This document shows positions 1 through 8,280 of a stretch of 19,342 nucleotides of DNA, in pieces. Position 1 is the first letter of the stretch, and each line of letters opens with the position of its first letter. The DNA comes from DATKMP01 sp035541775 (lineage in GTDB: Bacteria; Bacteroidota; Ignavibacteria; UBA10030). Both the position numbers and the translations under genes were made by a program. Where the stretch lies: the NCBI GenBank assembly GCA_035541775.1, contig DATKMP010000244.1, positions 1 through 19,342 on the forward strand, read 5' to 3'. The notes below the pieces were generated by a model. The model made no database searches, was not told where the DNA came from, and saw only the letters and a program-made list of their open reading frames with translations.

Positions 1-266
1 GTGCTTAAAATCGGGGTTGGATTTTTCGTTTTCATTGTTATGCCTGTCAATATTGTGAAAGATAGAGGTCAAAGTCTATCATATCGATAAAGATACGAAA
101 TTCTTGTCCGGCATGTCAACGGCTAACATGGAAGGCAGCGATGCCAGCATCGTTCAAATATTAAAAATAGAAACGCTAAAGGTTGCATTTGAAATGGAAT
201 CTTGCTATTATTTCCGTTGAAATTTGCTGTTGAACGAACAAAGAATTACTCACCAAGGAGAGTAAC
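1..266. other. Intergenic region before the first gene
   Basis: No convincing gene is seen. A reading frame is open from base 1 to a TAA at 88-90 (29 codons) and could be the tail of a gene lying to the left, but nothing in it is recognisable. Two short inverted repeats are present: GATAGA/TCTATC at 61-66 and 75-80, and CGATGC/GCATCG at 139-152. Neither is followed by a T-run, so neither reads as a clear terminator. The right part carries the promoter and ribosome binding site of the first response regulator. Confidence 0.5.
183..211 (+). promoter_or_regulatory. Predicted sigma-70-type promoter for the tandem response regulators
   Basis: A -35-like TTGCAT (183-188) and a -10-like TATTAT (206-211) are separated by exactly 17 bases. 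Transcription would start near 218, giving a leader of about 50 bases that includes the AAGGAG ribosome binding site at 255-260. This is read by eye; no start site is known. Confidence 0.55.
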
Positions 267-638
267 ATGTCTGTAAAAAATCGAATTCTAGTTGTTGATG
301 ATGAAGAAGCGCTGCGGATGGTCTTGAGTTCTGAACTCGAGGGTGAAGGATACAAGGTCTCGAATGCTGCGGATGGACAGGAAGCGATCAATACGCTGAC
401 CTCCAATGAATTTGATTTAGTGCTGCTCGATATCAAAATGCCGAATGTGGATGGCTTTGAAGTATTGAAATATATTAAAGAGCGGTGGCCGAAAACCAAA
501 GTGGTGATGCTCACGGGCTTCGCCGATTTAAAAAACGCCATCGAATCCAAAAAACTTGGTGCAGAAGATTTTATTAGTAAGCCGTACGATTTGGTTGATT
601 TGCTCACCACGGTCGAGCGTGTGCTCACCAATCCATAA
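267..638 (+). CDS. Single-domain response regulator (CheY-like receiver)
   Basis: This is a stand-alone receiver domain of 123 residues with no output domain. It should accept a phosphoryl group from a histidine kinase and act by protein-protein contact or as a phosphorelay intermediate in the cytoplasm. The receiver signature is complete: an acidic pocket DDEE at residues 11-14, the phospho-acceptor Asp55 in LLDIKMP, the switch Thr83 and the conserved Lys105 before Pro106. The ATG is well supported by AAGGAG six bases upstream. It lies 27 bases before a full NtrC-type regulator whose receiver is similar to it, so the two probably share a transcript and perhaps a kinase; no kinase gene is in the window. 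The exact role is unknown. Confidence 0.9.
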   Translation: MSVKNRILVVDDEEALRMVLSSELEGEGYKVSNAADGQEAINTLTSNEFDLVLLDIKMPNVDGFEVLKYIKERWPKTKVVMLTGFADLKNAIESKKLGAEDFISKPYDLVDLLTTVERVLTNP

Positions 639-665
639 TGGCGGACTGAGAAATATTCGGAACGT

Positions 666-2030
666 ATGACACAAAAACATCGGGTTCTTGTTGTAGATGA
701 CGAAGAATCCATCACCTATCTCCTCAAAACAGAATTAGAAGACCTTCCTGACTTTGAAGTCGATACCGCGCTCAACGGTACGGAGGCGTTGAACCTTGTC
801 CAAACCAAAAGTTATGAAGTTGCTCTCTTAGATATTAAGATGCCGCGCGTGAGCGGTGTTGAAGTGTTAAAGAGCATTAAAGAGTACGCGCCGGCAACGG
901 AAGTTATTATGTTGACGAATGTGGTCGATGTTAAAACGGCGATTGAAACAACGAAGTTAGGTGCGTACGATTTTCTCAGCAAGCCGTACGATCCCGACCA
1001 GTTGCGCGCAACGGTGCGCCGCGCGCTGGAACATAAAAATTTAGTCATTGAAAACGAACTGCACCAGCTCGGCAAACCGCTGACGCTGATTGGCGAAAGC
1101 GCTGTCTTCCAAGACGCGCTGCGCAAAGCAAAACAACTCGCAGCAAGCGATGCGTTCATTCTTATTCAAGGCGCGAGCGGAACGGGAAAAGAATTGTTTG
1201 CTCGGTTGATGCATGAAGAAAGCGACCGCAAGACCCATCCTTTCATTGCGGTGAATTGCGCTGCCATGCCGGACCAATTATTAGAAAGCGAATTGTTCGG
1301 CCATGAAAAAGGATCGTTCACCAGCGCCATCAAAACGAAACAAGGATTGGTAGAAGTGGCCGACGGCGGCACATTGTTTTTAGATGAAGTCGGTGATATC
1401 AGCGTGATGACCCAGCCCAAACTCTTGCGATTTTTAGAAACGGGGGAGTTCCGCCGTGTCGGCGGTACGGTGAATAAAACCGTGAATGTGCGTGTCATTT
1501 CCGCATCGAATAAAAATTTACAGGAAGAAGTGCAAGCCGGGCGTTTCCGCGAAGATTTGTTGTACCGGCTCAATGTCGTCAGCATTCGTCTGCCGGATTT
1601 AAAAGAACGAAAAGAAGATATTCCGTCCTTGGTCGAAAATTTTCTTTCTCGAAAAACGCGGACGAAACATCTCAGCGGCGAAGCCATAGATGTTCTGATG
1701 CGCTATGACTGGCCCGGCAATGTTCGGGAGCTGGAACATGCCATCGAAGGCGCTGTGGCAGTAAGCCAGGGCGATGAAATTCAACCGAAAGATTTGTGGA
1801 TGAATGTGGCGCTGCATGCATCCTCCTCGCCGGCGGTTACGGTGATGGAACACACGAGCGATAAACTGCTTTCGCTGGAAGAACTTGAAAAAGAATATAT
1901 CGAAAAAATATTGCGGCATCATCATTGGAATCGTGCCCACACTGCGGCAACGCTCGGCATTACGACCAAAACCTTGTATCTCAAAATTAAACGCTACAAG
2001 ATCAAACTTCCCAAACTTGACATCGATTAA
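666..2030 (+). CDS. Sigma-54-dependent response regulator, NtrC type, with a variant GAFTGA loop
   Basis: A cytoplasmic transcription activator of 454 residues with three domains. The receiver (about 1-120) has acidic DDEE at 11-14, phospho-Asp56, Thr84 and Lys106. The AAA+ sigma-54 interaction domain (about 138-370) has a Walker A GASGTGKE at 169-176, a Walker B LFLDEVGD and an arginine-finger region FREDLLYRLN. A C-terminal Fis-type helix-turn-helix lies at about 405-450. The loop that touches sigma-54, normally GAFTGA, reads GSFTSA at 216-221. The first change is common, but Gly to Ser at the fifth position is unusual, so full sigma-54 activation is not certain. The second regulator of this type in the window (8281-9636) keeps GSFTGA. 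The start has only a weak GGA nearby and probably depends on coupling to the gene upstream. Target genes are unknown. Confidence 0.93.
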   Translation: MTQKHRVLVVDDEESITYLLKTELEDLPDFEVDTALNGTEALNLVQTKSYEVALLDIKMPRVSGVEVLKSIKEYAPATEVIMLTNVVDVKTAIETTKLGAYDFLSKPYDPDQLRATVRRALEHKNLVIENELHQLGKPLTLIGESAVFQDALRKAKQLAASDAFILIQGASGTGKELFARLMHEESDRKTHPFIAVNCAAMPDQLLESELFGHEKGSFTSAIKTKQGLVEVADGGTLFLDEVGDISVMTQPKLLRFLETGEFRRVGGTVNKTVNVRVISASNKNLQEEVQAGRFREDLLYRLNVVSIRLPDLKERKEDIPSLVENFLSRKTRTKHLSGEAIDVLMRYDWPGNVRELEHAIEGAVAVSQGDEIQPKDLWMNVALHASSSPAVTVMEHTSDKLLSLEELEKEYIEKILRHHHWNRAHTAATLGITTKTLYLKIKRYKIKLPKLDID

Positions 2031-2112
2031 TTATTCTTTCGTTGTAACTTTTCCGTATCGTTTGCGTCCAAAGAAAGAGGAATAACCCTCATTATTCCTG
2101 AACCTCCTTCTT

Positions 2113-2160
2113 AAGGAGCCGATGCTCAAAGATGTTGATTGAATACCGGCTCCTTTTTTT
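2113..2160 (+). terminator. Rho-independent terminator after the response-regulator pair
   Basis: AAGGAGCCG (2113-2121) pairs perfectly over 9 bp with CGGCTCCTT (2147-2155), and the second arm runs straight into a T-tract ending at 2160, with a further T-run after it. The loop is long (25 bases). An upstream CTCCTT (2104-2109) could pair with the same left arm, and another perfect 8-bp hairpin (AGGAATAA/TTATTCCT, 2078-2099) lies just before. The simplest reading is the end of the operon 77-83 bases after the stop codon. Confidence 0.8.
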
Positions 2161-2176
2161 ACTTTTTCTGACTGCC

Positions 2177-2205
2177 TTGCTTTTCCATTGATTATTGGCT
2201 AATTT
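2177..2205 (+). promoter_or_regulatory. Possible promoter for guaB
   Basis: TTGCTT (2177-2182), 17 bases, then TAATTT (2200-2205), placed after the terminator and about 90 bases before the guaB start. The match is moderate in an AT-rich stretch, so chance occurrence is possible. The rest of the 2161-2294 gap shows no gene. Confidence 0.4.
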
Positions 2206-2294
2206 TTCTGGGGATGGAACGTATCTCACAAATCAACAACAGAGTACAACAGCACCGAATGCACAAGTGTGTTGGTTGAACAAAGGATTTTTCT

Positions 2295-3755
2295 ATGCCG
2301 ATCAAAAAAATACTGGGCGAAGCGATAACGTATGACGATGTCTTGCTCGTACCGTCGAAATCTTCGGTGCTGCCGCGCGAAGCGGACGTGCGCACGAAGT
2401 TGACGCGAAACATTACATTGAACATTCCGCTCATCAGTGCGGCGATGGATACGGTAACGGAATCTGAAATGGCGATCGCCATTGCACGTGAAGGCGGAAT
2501 CGGCATCTTGCACAAGAATATGCCGATCGAACGGCAAGCAGAAGAAGTTGACCGCGTGAAACGTTCGGAAAGCGGCATGATTCAAAAACCGATTACGTTA
2601 TCGTCCCATCAAACGGTTGGTGAAGCAGTTGCCGTGATGAAAAAATACAGCATCTCAGGCATTCCTATCGTCGATCAAGAAAATCTTGTCGGCATTTTAA
2701 CAAACCGCGATTTGCGATTTGAACCGAATCTTGATTTGCCGATTTCGAAAGTCATGACTTCCGGCAACTTGATTACGGCGCCGCTCGGCACAACGCTGGA
2801 AGAAGCGGAGCAGATTTTGCAGAAACATCGCATTGAAAAACTTCCGGTGGTCGATAAACATGGAAAAATTCGCGGATTGATCACATTCAAAGATATTCAA
2901 AAGAAAAAGCGGCATCCGAATGCATGTAAAGATCAACATGGACGATTGCGTGTCGGCGCAGCGGTTGGTATTGCGGCAGATACGCTTGAACGTGCTGCAG
3001 CGCTGATTGCTGCCGGCGCCGATGTGCTGGTGGTGGATACGGCGCATGGCCATTCTATCGGTGTGATGGAGATGGTAAAACGGATTCGCGCAAAATATGA
3101 TGTCGATATTATTGCCGGCAACGTTGCAACAGCAGAAGCAACGCACGACCTTATCAAAGCCGGTGTCGATGGCGTGAAAGTGGGAATCGGCCCCGGCTCG
3201 ATTTGTACCACGCGTGTTGTGGCGGGTGTCGGTGTTCCACAAGTGACGGCGATTATGGGATGCGTGAAAGTCGCCGCTCGATCCAAAGTTCCCGTCATTG
3301 CCGATGGCGGCATCAAACAAACAGGCGACATTGCAAAAGCAATTGTTGCCGGCGCTGATTCGATTATGATCGGCGGATTGTTCGCGGGTGTGGATGAAAG
3401 TCCCGGTGAAAAAGTTTTGTATGAAGGGCGCAGTTATAAAGTGTACCGCGGTATGGGCTCGCTTCCTGCGATGAAAGAGGGAAGCAAAGATCGATATTTT
3501 CAAGATGCAGAAGACGACATTCAAAAATTAGTACCGGAAGGAATTGAAGGGCGCGTGCCGTTCAAAGGCGCGTTGAGCGATACGGTCTATCAAATGGTCG
3601 GCGGATTACGCGCGGCGATGGGTTATTGCGGATGTAAAACGATTGCCGAGATGAAAACAAAAGCGCAGTTTGTTCGGATGACGGAAGCCGGTTTGCGCGA
3701 AAGCCATCCGCACGATATCAACATCACCAAAGAAGCGCCGAACTATCATCACTGA
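2295..3755 (+). CDS. guaB: IMP dehydrogenase (GuaB)
   Basis: This enzyme oxidises IMP to XMP with NAD+, the first committed step from IMP to GMP, in the cytoplasm. Its 486 residues are the normal length for bacterial GuaB. The barrel is interrupted by two CBS domains at about residues 95-205, which bind purine nucleotides and modulate activity in this family. The catalytic loop GPGSICTTR carries Cys304, and the flap retains the Arg-Tyr pair in SKDRYFQ. Phosphate-binding IADGGI and the YRGMGS stretch are also present. The ATG is preceded by AAAGGA with seven bases of spacing. It heads a run of genes of which purD is also purine-related, so shared purine control is plausible, though no purine operator was recognised. 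Confidence 0.97.
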   Translation: MPIKKILGEAITYDDVLLVPSKSSVLPREADVRTKLTRNITLNIPLISAAMDTVTESEMAIAIAREGGIGILHKNMPIERQAEEVDRVKRSESGMIQKPITLSSHQTVGEAVAVMKKYSISGIPIVDQENLVGILTNRDLRFEPNLDLPISKVMTSGNLITAPLGTTLEEAEQILQKHRIEKLPVVDKHGKIRGLITFKDIQKKKRHPNACKDQHGRLRVGAAVGIAADTLERAAALIAAGADVLVVDTAHGHSIGVMEMVKRIRAKYDVDIIAGNVATAEATHDLIKAGVDGVKVGIGPGSICTTRVVAGVGVPQVTAIMGCVKVAARSKVPVIADGGIKQTGDIAKAIVAGADSIMIGGLFAGVDESPGEKVLYEGRSYKVYRGMGSLPAMKEGSKDRYFQDAEDDIQKLVPEGIEGRVPFKGALSDTVYQMVGGLRAAMGYCGCKTIAEMKTKAQFVRMTEAGLRESHPHDINITKEAPNYHH

Positions 3756-3763
3756 TTATTTTG

Positions 3764-4834
3764 ATGACGATGCAACGACTCCAAGCTCTTCGCACACAAT
3801 TGATGGAACATCGCCTCGATGCGTTGATCGTTTCAGAATTAACGCACGTTCGTTATCTCACGGGGTTTTCCGGAACCAACGGATTGTGCGTCGTTACGCC
3901 GACGCAGCATTTTTTTCTAACGGACCATCGCTACAAAACACAAGCACCGGCTGAAATTCGTAACTGTAAATTCATTGTTGCTTCCAACGGCCTGTTTCAA
4001 GAAATTGTGACGAGAAACCTGCTGGCCCGTGCCCATCGAATTGGCGTGGAAGCAGAAAATATTTCTGTGCTCACACTTTCCATGCTTCGGAAGTTGTTGC
4101 ACGAAAAAAAAATCATCCTTACGACATCGCTCATTGAAACGCTGACGGAAATAAAAGACAAGGAAGAAATCGGCTTCATTCGGCAAGCGGTGGAATTTTC
4201 CGATCTGGTGTTTGCAAAAATATTGCCTCTCATCAAACCTGGAATATCGGAAGCCGATATTGCTGCGGAGATCAGTTACTGGCACCGCAAGTTCGGCGCT
4301 GATGCCGATGCGTTTGAACCGATTGTGGCAAGCGGCGGGCGCGGTGCATTGCCGCATGCGCGTGCTTCTGCAAAAAAATTGAAGAAGGGCGAATTTGTGG
4401 TGATGGATTTCGGCTGTCAATATCGCGGCTACCATAGCGACATCACACGAACTGTCGCGGTCGGCCGCCCGACTTCCGAAATGAAAACGATTTACCAAAT
4501 TGTACTGGATGCACAACAGCGAGCCATTGACCTTGCACAGGAAGGTGTTGCCGCTTGCGCAGTGGATGCTGCGGCACGCACGTACATTAAACAACAAGGT
4601 TATGGAAAATATTTTATTCATTCACTCGGTCATGGACTCGGGCTGCATGTGCATGATCCGCTGCGGCTCTCTGCACAGAGTCGATCGATTTTGCAAGCAG
4701 GAAATGTTACAACCATAGAACCTGGAATTTATATTCCGGACTCTCTCGGCGTTCGCATTGAAGACGATATCGTCATTCGTCAAAATGGCTGTGATGTCCT
4801 CAATCAATCCCCTAAAAATTTATTGGTGTTGTAA
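3764..4834 (+). CDS. M24 family metallopeptidase (Xaa-Pro dipeptidase/aminopeptidase P-like)
   Basis: A cytoplasmic peptidase of the pita-bread fold that likely removes residues next to proline. An N-terminal creatinase-like domain (about 1-125) is followed by the catalytic domain. All five dinuclear-metal ligands can be read, numbered from the ATG at 3764: Asp215 and Asp226 (in VMDFGC and HSDITRT), His290 (in HSLGHGLG), Glu319 (in TIEPGIY) and Glu333 (in VRIEDD). The frame could begin at a TTG three bases earlier or at a second ATG at 3770; no good ribosome binding site is seen, which suggests translation coupled to guaB, whose stop is 8 bases away. About 356 residues is normal for the short PepQ-like members. 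The substrate cannot be told from sequence. Confidence 0.93.
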   Translation: MTMQRLQALRTQLMEHRLDALIVSELTHVRYLTGFSGTNGLCVVTPTQHFFLTDHRYKTQAPAEIRNCKFIVASNGLFQEIVTRNLLARAHRIGVEAENISVLTLSMLRKLLHEKKIILTTSLIETLTEIKDKEEIGFIRQAVEFSDLVFAKILPLIKPGISEADIAAEISYWHRKFGADADAFEPIVASGGRGALPHARASAKKLKKGEFVVMDFGCQYRGYHSDITRTVAVGRPTSEMKTIYQIVLDAQQRAIDLAQEGVAACAVDAAARTYIKQQGYGKYFIHSLGHGLGLHVHDPLRLSAQSRSILQAGNVTTIEPGIYIPDSLGVRIEDDIVIRQNGCDVLNQSPKNLLVL

Positions 4835-4836
4835 GT

Positions 4837-6156
4837 ATGGCTGACGATGGATTTCGAAAAGTTTTAATTATTGCATATTATTTTCCGCCGCTGGGATTAA
4901 GCGGCGTGCAGCGAACAATGAAATTTGCAAAATATCTTTCCCAATACGGGTGGAAGCCGACGGTACTCACCATCAATCCTGCCGGATATTTTGCATTCGA
5001 TGATACGTTGTCGAGGGAAATTGAAGCGGCCGGCGTTCGTGTGGTGCGAACCCATTCGCACGATGTGAACCGATTTTTTACCAAAGAAGTTGCCGTAAAA
5101 ATGCCGTCGGAACGATCGCGCAAAATTTTACAATACCTCGGCGATTGGTTTTTTATACCCGATACCAAGGTGGGATGGAAGTCGTTTGCCGTCAAAGCCG
5201 CAACAGAGTTGTTGGAGCATGAACAATTCGATCTTATCTTTGCAACCGCCCCGCCGCAAACAAGCTTCCTGATCGGCACCGTGTTGAAAAAACGATTTAA
5301 ACTTCCGTTGGTGGTCGATTATCGGGATTCATGGCTGAACTATCCGTTTAAATATTTTCCGACGCCCCTGCATCGCTTGCTGCACCGGCGGTTGGAAAAA
5401 CGTGTCATGAAAGCGGCAGATCGCGTAACGGTGACCAATCGGCGTGTGAAAGAAGAATTGCTGCGCCGCTATCCGACCATGAATTACGATGAAGTCATTA
5501 TTCTATCACAAGGATTTGATCCGGAAGATTTTCCAGCGTTGAATGAAAAACGAACGCGTTCCGCGAAACTGCACATAACGCATGCCGGAACATTTTATGG
5601 AGATCGGAATCCTGCAATTTTCTTTCAAGCGCTTTCCAATGTCTTACGGGATAATCCCAAAATGCGCGGCAGGATTGAAGTGCATCTGATCGGTTCCATG
5701 CGGAACGAAGAATTGTTGTGGGTGAAAAAATTCGATCTTCAAAATGTCGTCACATTTCATCATTATCTTCCGCATCGCGAGTGTGCGAAGCTGATGTCGG
5801 AAGCAGATGCTCTCTGGTTTGTTCTTGATAACGATTATCAGACTCCGGGCAAGCTGTACGAATATTTTGCAACGCGCAGGCCTATTCTGGCATCGGTTGT
5901 CGATGGGTACACAAAACAATTGCTGAACGAAAGCGGCGTAGCGCAGTGCGTTCCGTTGAAAGATGTTCGCGCGCATGAACAAGCTCTTCTCGAGTTATTC
6001 AAAAAATTTGAGGCGCGGAAGTTGGAACGTACCTCTCAGGAGTTTTTGAATAAATTTAATCGGTTCACGCTGACTGGCGATCTCGCAAGAATTTTTGAAT
6101 TTCTGATGGACTATGATCGCGGCACCGTTGTCACGAAGAAAGAAACGGTATCATGA
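4837..6156 (+). CDS. Glycosyltransferase family 4-like protein
   Basis: A predicted GT-B fold glycosyltransferase of 439 residues that would move a sugar from a nucleotide donor to an acceptor, probably for cell-surface polysaccharide or glycolipid. The N-terminal half begins with the family-typical IIAYYFPP and GVQRTMKFAKYL stretch, close to WbuB-type enzymes. The C-terminal donor-binding half has SEADALWFVL followed by PGKLYEYFATRRPILA, where the second Glu of the E-x7-E type motif sits. No signal peptide or membrane helix is seen. It starts two bases after the peptidase stop and its own stop overlaps the purD start (ATGA at 6153-6156), so it is translated within the same unit. Donor and acceptor are unknown, and its place beside a purine gene is unexplained. 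Confidence 0.88.
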   Translation: MADDGFRKVLIIAYYFPPLGLSGVQRTMKFAKYLSQYGWKPTVLTINPAGYFAFDDTLSREIEAAGVRVVRTHSHDVNRFFTKEVAVKMPSERSRKILQYLGDWFFIPDTKVGWKSFAVKAATELLEHEQFDLIFATAPPQTSFLIGTVLKKRFKLPLVVDYRDSWLNYPFKYFPTPLHRLLHRRLEKRVMKAADRVTVTNRRVKEELLRRYPTMNYDEVIILSQGFDPEDFPALNEKRTRSAKLHITHAGTFYGDRNPAIFFQALSNVLRDNPKMRGRIEVHLIGSMRNEELLWVKKFDLQNVVTFHHYLPHRECAKLMSEADALWFVLDNDYQTPGKLYEYFATRRPILASVVDGYTKQLLNESGVAQCVPLKDVRAHEQALLELFKKFEARKLERTSQEFLNKFNRFTLTGDLARIFEFLMDYDRGTVVTKKETVS

Positions 6157-7451
6157 AAATTCTTGTTCTTGGCGGAGGCGGACGCGAGCACGCATTGATC
6201 TGGAAACTTCACCAGAGCCCTACTGTTAAAAAAATTTACTGCGCACCGGGAAATCCCGGCATTGAACAGTTTGCCGTGTCGGTGCCGCTGAAAGCCAATG
6301 ACGTTAAAGGATTGTTGAAATTTGCGAAAGAAGAACGAATTGATTTGACGGTCGTCGGTCCCGAACAGCCTCTCGTGGAAGGCGTGGTCGATGCGTTTGA
6401 AGAACATGGATTAAAAATATTCGGGCCGAGCAAAGCGGCTGCACAGCTTGAAGGAAGCAAAGTATTTTCGAAAAATTTTATGCAGCGGCACCAAATTCCG
6501 ACGGCAAAGTATCGTTCGTTTTCAAAAAATGAATTACCGGAAGCGCGGACGTACATCCAGCGCCATCCATTGCCGCTGGTGATTAAAGCGGATGGATTGG
6601 CGGCAGGTAAGGGCGTATTGATTTGCAACTCCTTGCCGGAAGCGCAGCAGGCACTCGATGAATTGATGCAGAAAAATATTTTCGGCGCAGCAGGCGATCA
6701 AATTGTCGTTGAAGAATTTTTAGAAGGCGAAGAAGCTTCGGTGTTTGTCCTGACCGATGGCGAGCAATTTACAACGCTTGCGCCTGCGCAGGATCACAAA
6801 CGCATTTTAGATAACGATCTCGGAAAAAATACCGGCGGCATGGGCGCGTACGCTCCGGCACCGGTTGTGACGCTCGATATTTTACAAAAGACCATACAGG
6901 AAATCATTCGGCCGACGCTTGATGGAATGAAACAGGAAGGCATGCCGTATCGCGGCTGCTTGTATGTCGGGTTGATGCTGACCGCACAGGGACCGAAGAC
7001 GCTGGAATACAACTGCCGCTTCGGCGATCCGGAAACGCAGGTCGTTGTGCCGCTCATCGACGGCGATCTTGCAGAAATATTTTTAAGCATCGCCGAACGC
7101 CGATTGAAACCTACAACCGTGAAACAGCACAACGCAAGCGCTGTATGCGTGGTGATGGCATCGCAGGGATATCCCGATGCGTATGAAACGGGAAAAGAAA
7201 TTTTCGGATTGGATCGATTCAAACCGGAAGATGGAACCGTGGTATTTCATGCCGGAACAAAACGTCAAAATAATGCCATCGTTACTGCCGGCGGACGTGT
7301 GCTTGGCGTAACGGCTGTCGGTTACAGAAATGAATTGGAAAATACGATTGCGGCGGCATACAAAGTGGTCGAGCAGATTTCTTTCGATGGAGCATATTAC
7401 CGAAGCGACATCGGGAAAAAAGCGCTTCGTCATCTTTCACAAAATCATTAA
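6153..7451 (+). CDS. purD: Phosphoribosylamine-glycine ligase (PurD, GAR synthetase)
   Basis: It joins phosphoribosylamine and glycine with ATP to make GAR, the second step of purine synthesis. The 432 residues match the usual length. The N domain starts with GGGGREHALIWKL. GPEQPLVEGVVD and GPSKAAAQLEGSK follow. The ATP-grasp core contains PLVIKADGLAAGKGV, the VEEFLEGEEAS stretch and QDHKRILDNDLGKNTGGMG. The metal and substrate region YNCRFGDPETQ is intact. The start overlaps the preceding glycosyltransferase stop by four bases, indicating translational coupling. All key motifs look functional. Confidence 0.97.
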   Translation: MKILVLGGGGREHALIWKLHQSPTVKKIYCAPGNPGIEQFAVSVPLKANDVKGLLKFAKEERIDLTVVGPEQPLVEGVVDAFEEHGLKIFGPSKAAAQLEGSKVFSKNFMQRHQIPTAKYRSFSKNELPEARTYIQRHPLPLVIKADGLAAGKGVLICNSLPEAQQALDELMQKNIFGAAGDQIVVEEFLEGEEASVFVLTDGEQFTTLAPAQDHKRILDNDLGKNTGGMGAYAPAPVVTLDILQKTIQEIIRPTLDGMKQEGMPYRGCLYVGLMLTAQGPKTLEYNCRFGDPETQVVVPLIDGDLAEIFLSIAERRLKPTTVKQHNASAVCVVMASQGYPDAYETGKEIFGLDRFKPEDGTVVFHAGTKRQNNAIVTAGGRVLGVTAVGYRNELENTIAAAYKVVEQISFDGAYYRSDIGKKALRHLSQNH

Positions 7452-7456
7452 ATTTT

Positions 7457-8230
7457 GTGTTGAGATGTTTGGCAAATCGATTAGCATATAGTAAGTTTCG
7501 GTTCCAATCTGTTTCGATTTTATTCTGCATTATCATTTCGTGTATTGTTTTTCTTGGATCAATCTGTTCTGCACAAGTTGATTCTTCGATCGATTCAAGC
7601 ACAAAAAGTATTTTCCAGAATGATTCGATACATCAACAATCCATCTGGACATTCTTTACGCCATCGCTTATTTCGGACGTTCAAACACTTCGAAATTATA
7701 TTCGCTCAAATCGATTTCAAAACTTACGCAAGCAAAATAACGATCTGAGCGCTGTGGATTTTATTTATTTGAAGTCGCTGGACATAACGGATCACGATAT
7801 TCAGCGGGCATTGTTTGTTTCATTCCTTTCCGTAATGGATCATCGCACAATTCATATTAAAACTGCGTTTGGCCTTACCATTCCGATGATGCTGACGTTT
7901 GAAACAGACAGCGGTTTCATCGCCCGGCTTCGTCATCTTCCCAATAATCTTTATAACGATTCGCCGCGCGGCGTTGCACGCGATCGTGACAAGCTTCAGC
8001 ATTTTTTTGGATCGGCGTTCCTTTCCTATTTTTCACATCAACCGGATCTTGTTCAAGCGATCGGTGATTTTATCGAATGGGCCGAACCGGGAATGGTTGT
8101 CGGCGGAGAAAACGATCCGCGCGATAAGCGTGCCAATTTGCAAGGGGAACAATTCGGAAGAGATTTACTGCTCGTCGATAATTTATTGCCGTCGGATTAC
8201 TTGACTTTGCCGTACAAAGACCGTAAATAG
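7457..8230 (+). CDS. Secreted or envelope protein of unknown function with a DKxxH motif
   Basis: I do not recognise this 257-residue protein with certainty. Residues about 17-38 form a hydrophobic stretch ending in ICSAQ, which fits a type I signal peptide cut after Ala; the Cys in that stretch lacks a proper lipobox, so a lipoprotein is less likely. The mature part contains RDRDKLQHFFGSAFLSYF, with Asp178, Lys179 and His182 in a DKxxH arrangement that recalls YfiM/DUF2279-type envelope proteins, followed by GEND and an acidic, polar C-terminus. The start is poorly determined: the frame opens with GTG at 7457 or TTG at 7460 and there is no clear ribosome binding site. It follows purD by five bases and probably sits in the same transcript. 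Confidence 0.7.
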   Translation: MLRCLANRLAYSKFRFQSVSILFCIIISCIVFLGSICSAQVDSSIDSSTKSIFQNDSIHQQSIWTFFTPSLISDVQTLRNYIRSNRFQNLRKQNNDLSAVDFIYLKSLDITDHDIQRALFVSFLSVMDHRTIHIKTAFGLTIPMMLTFETDSGFIARLRHLPNNLYNDSPRGVARDRDKLQHFFGSAFLSYFSHQPDLVQAIGDFIEWAEPGMVVGGENDPRDKRANLQGEQFGRDLLLVDNLLPSDYLTLPYKDRK

Positions 8231-8280
8231 AAATATCTTCAAACAAAGTATTCAGAACCATGAGGTTGAAATAATTTTTT

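Noticed and set aside
61..80. Hairpin GATAGA/TCTATC as a terminator
   Set aside because: Six AT-rich base pairs with no T-run after it.
1..90. Tail of an upstream gene in the frame open from base 1
   Set aside because: Twenty-nine codons without recognisable features; cannot be told from chance.
2697..3524. Long minus-strand open frame (275 codons) inside guaB
   Set aside because: It is antisense to conserved IMP dehydrogenase codons, has an unlikely composition rich in His, Cys and Asn, and resembles no family.
3917..4621. Minus-strand open frame (234 codons) inside the M24 peptidase gene
   Set aside because: Shadow frame of a gene whose five metal ligands are all conserved; no family resemblance.
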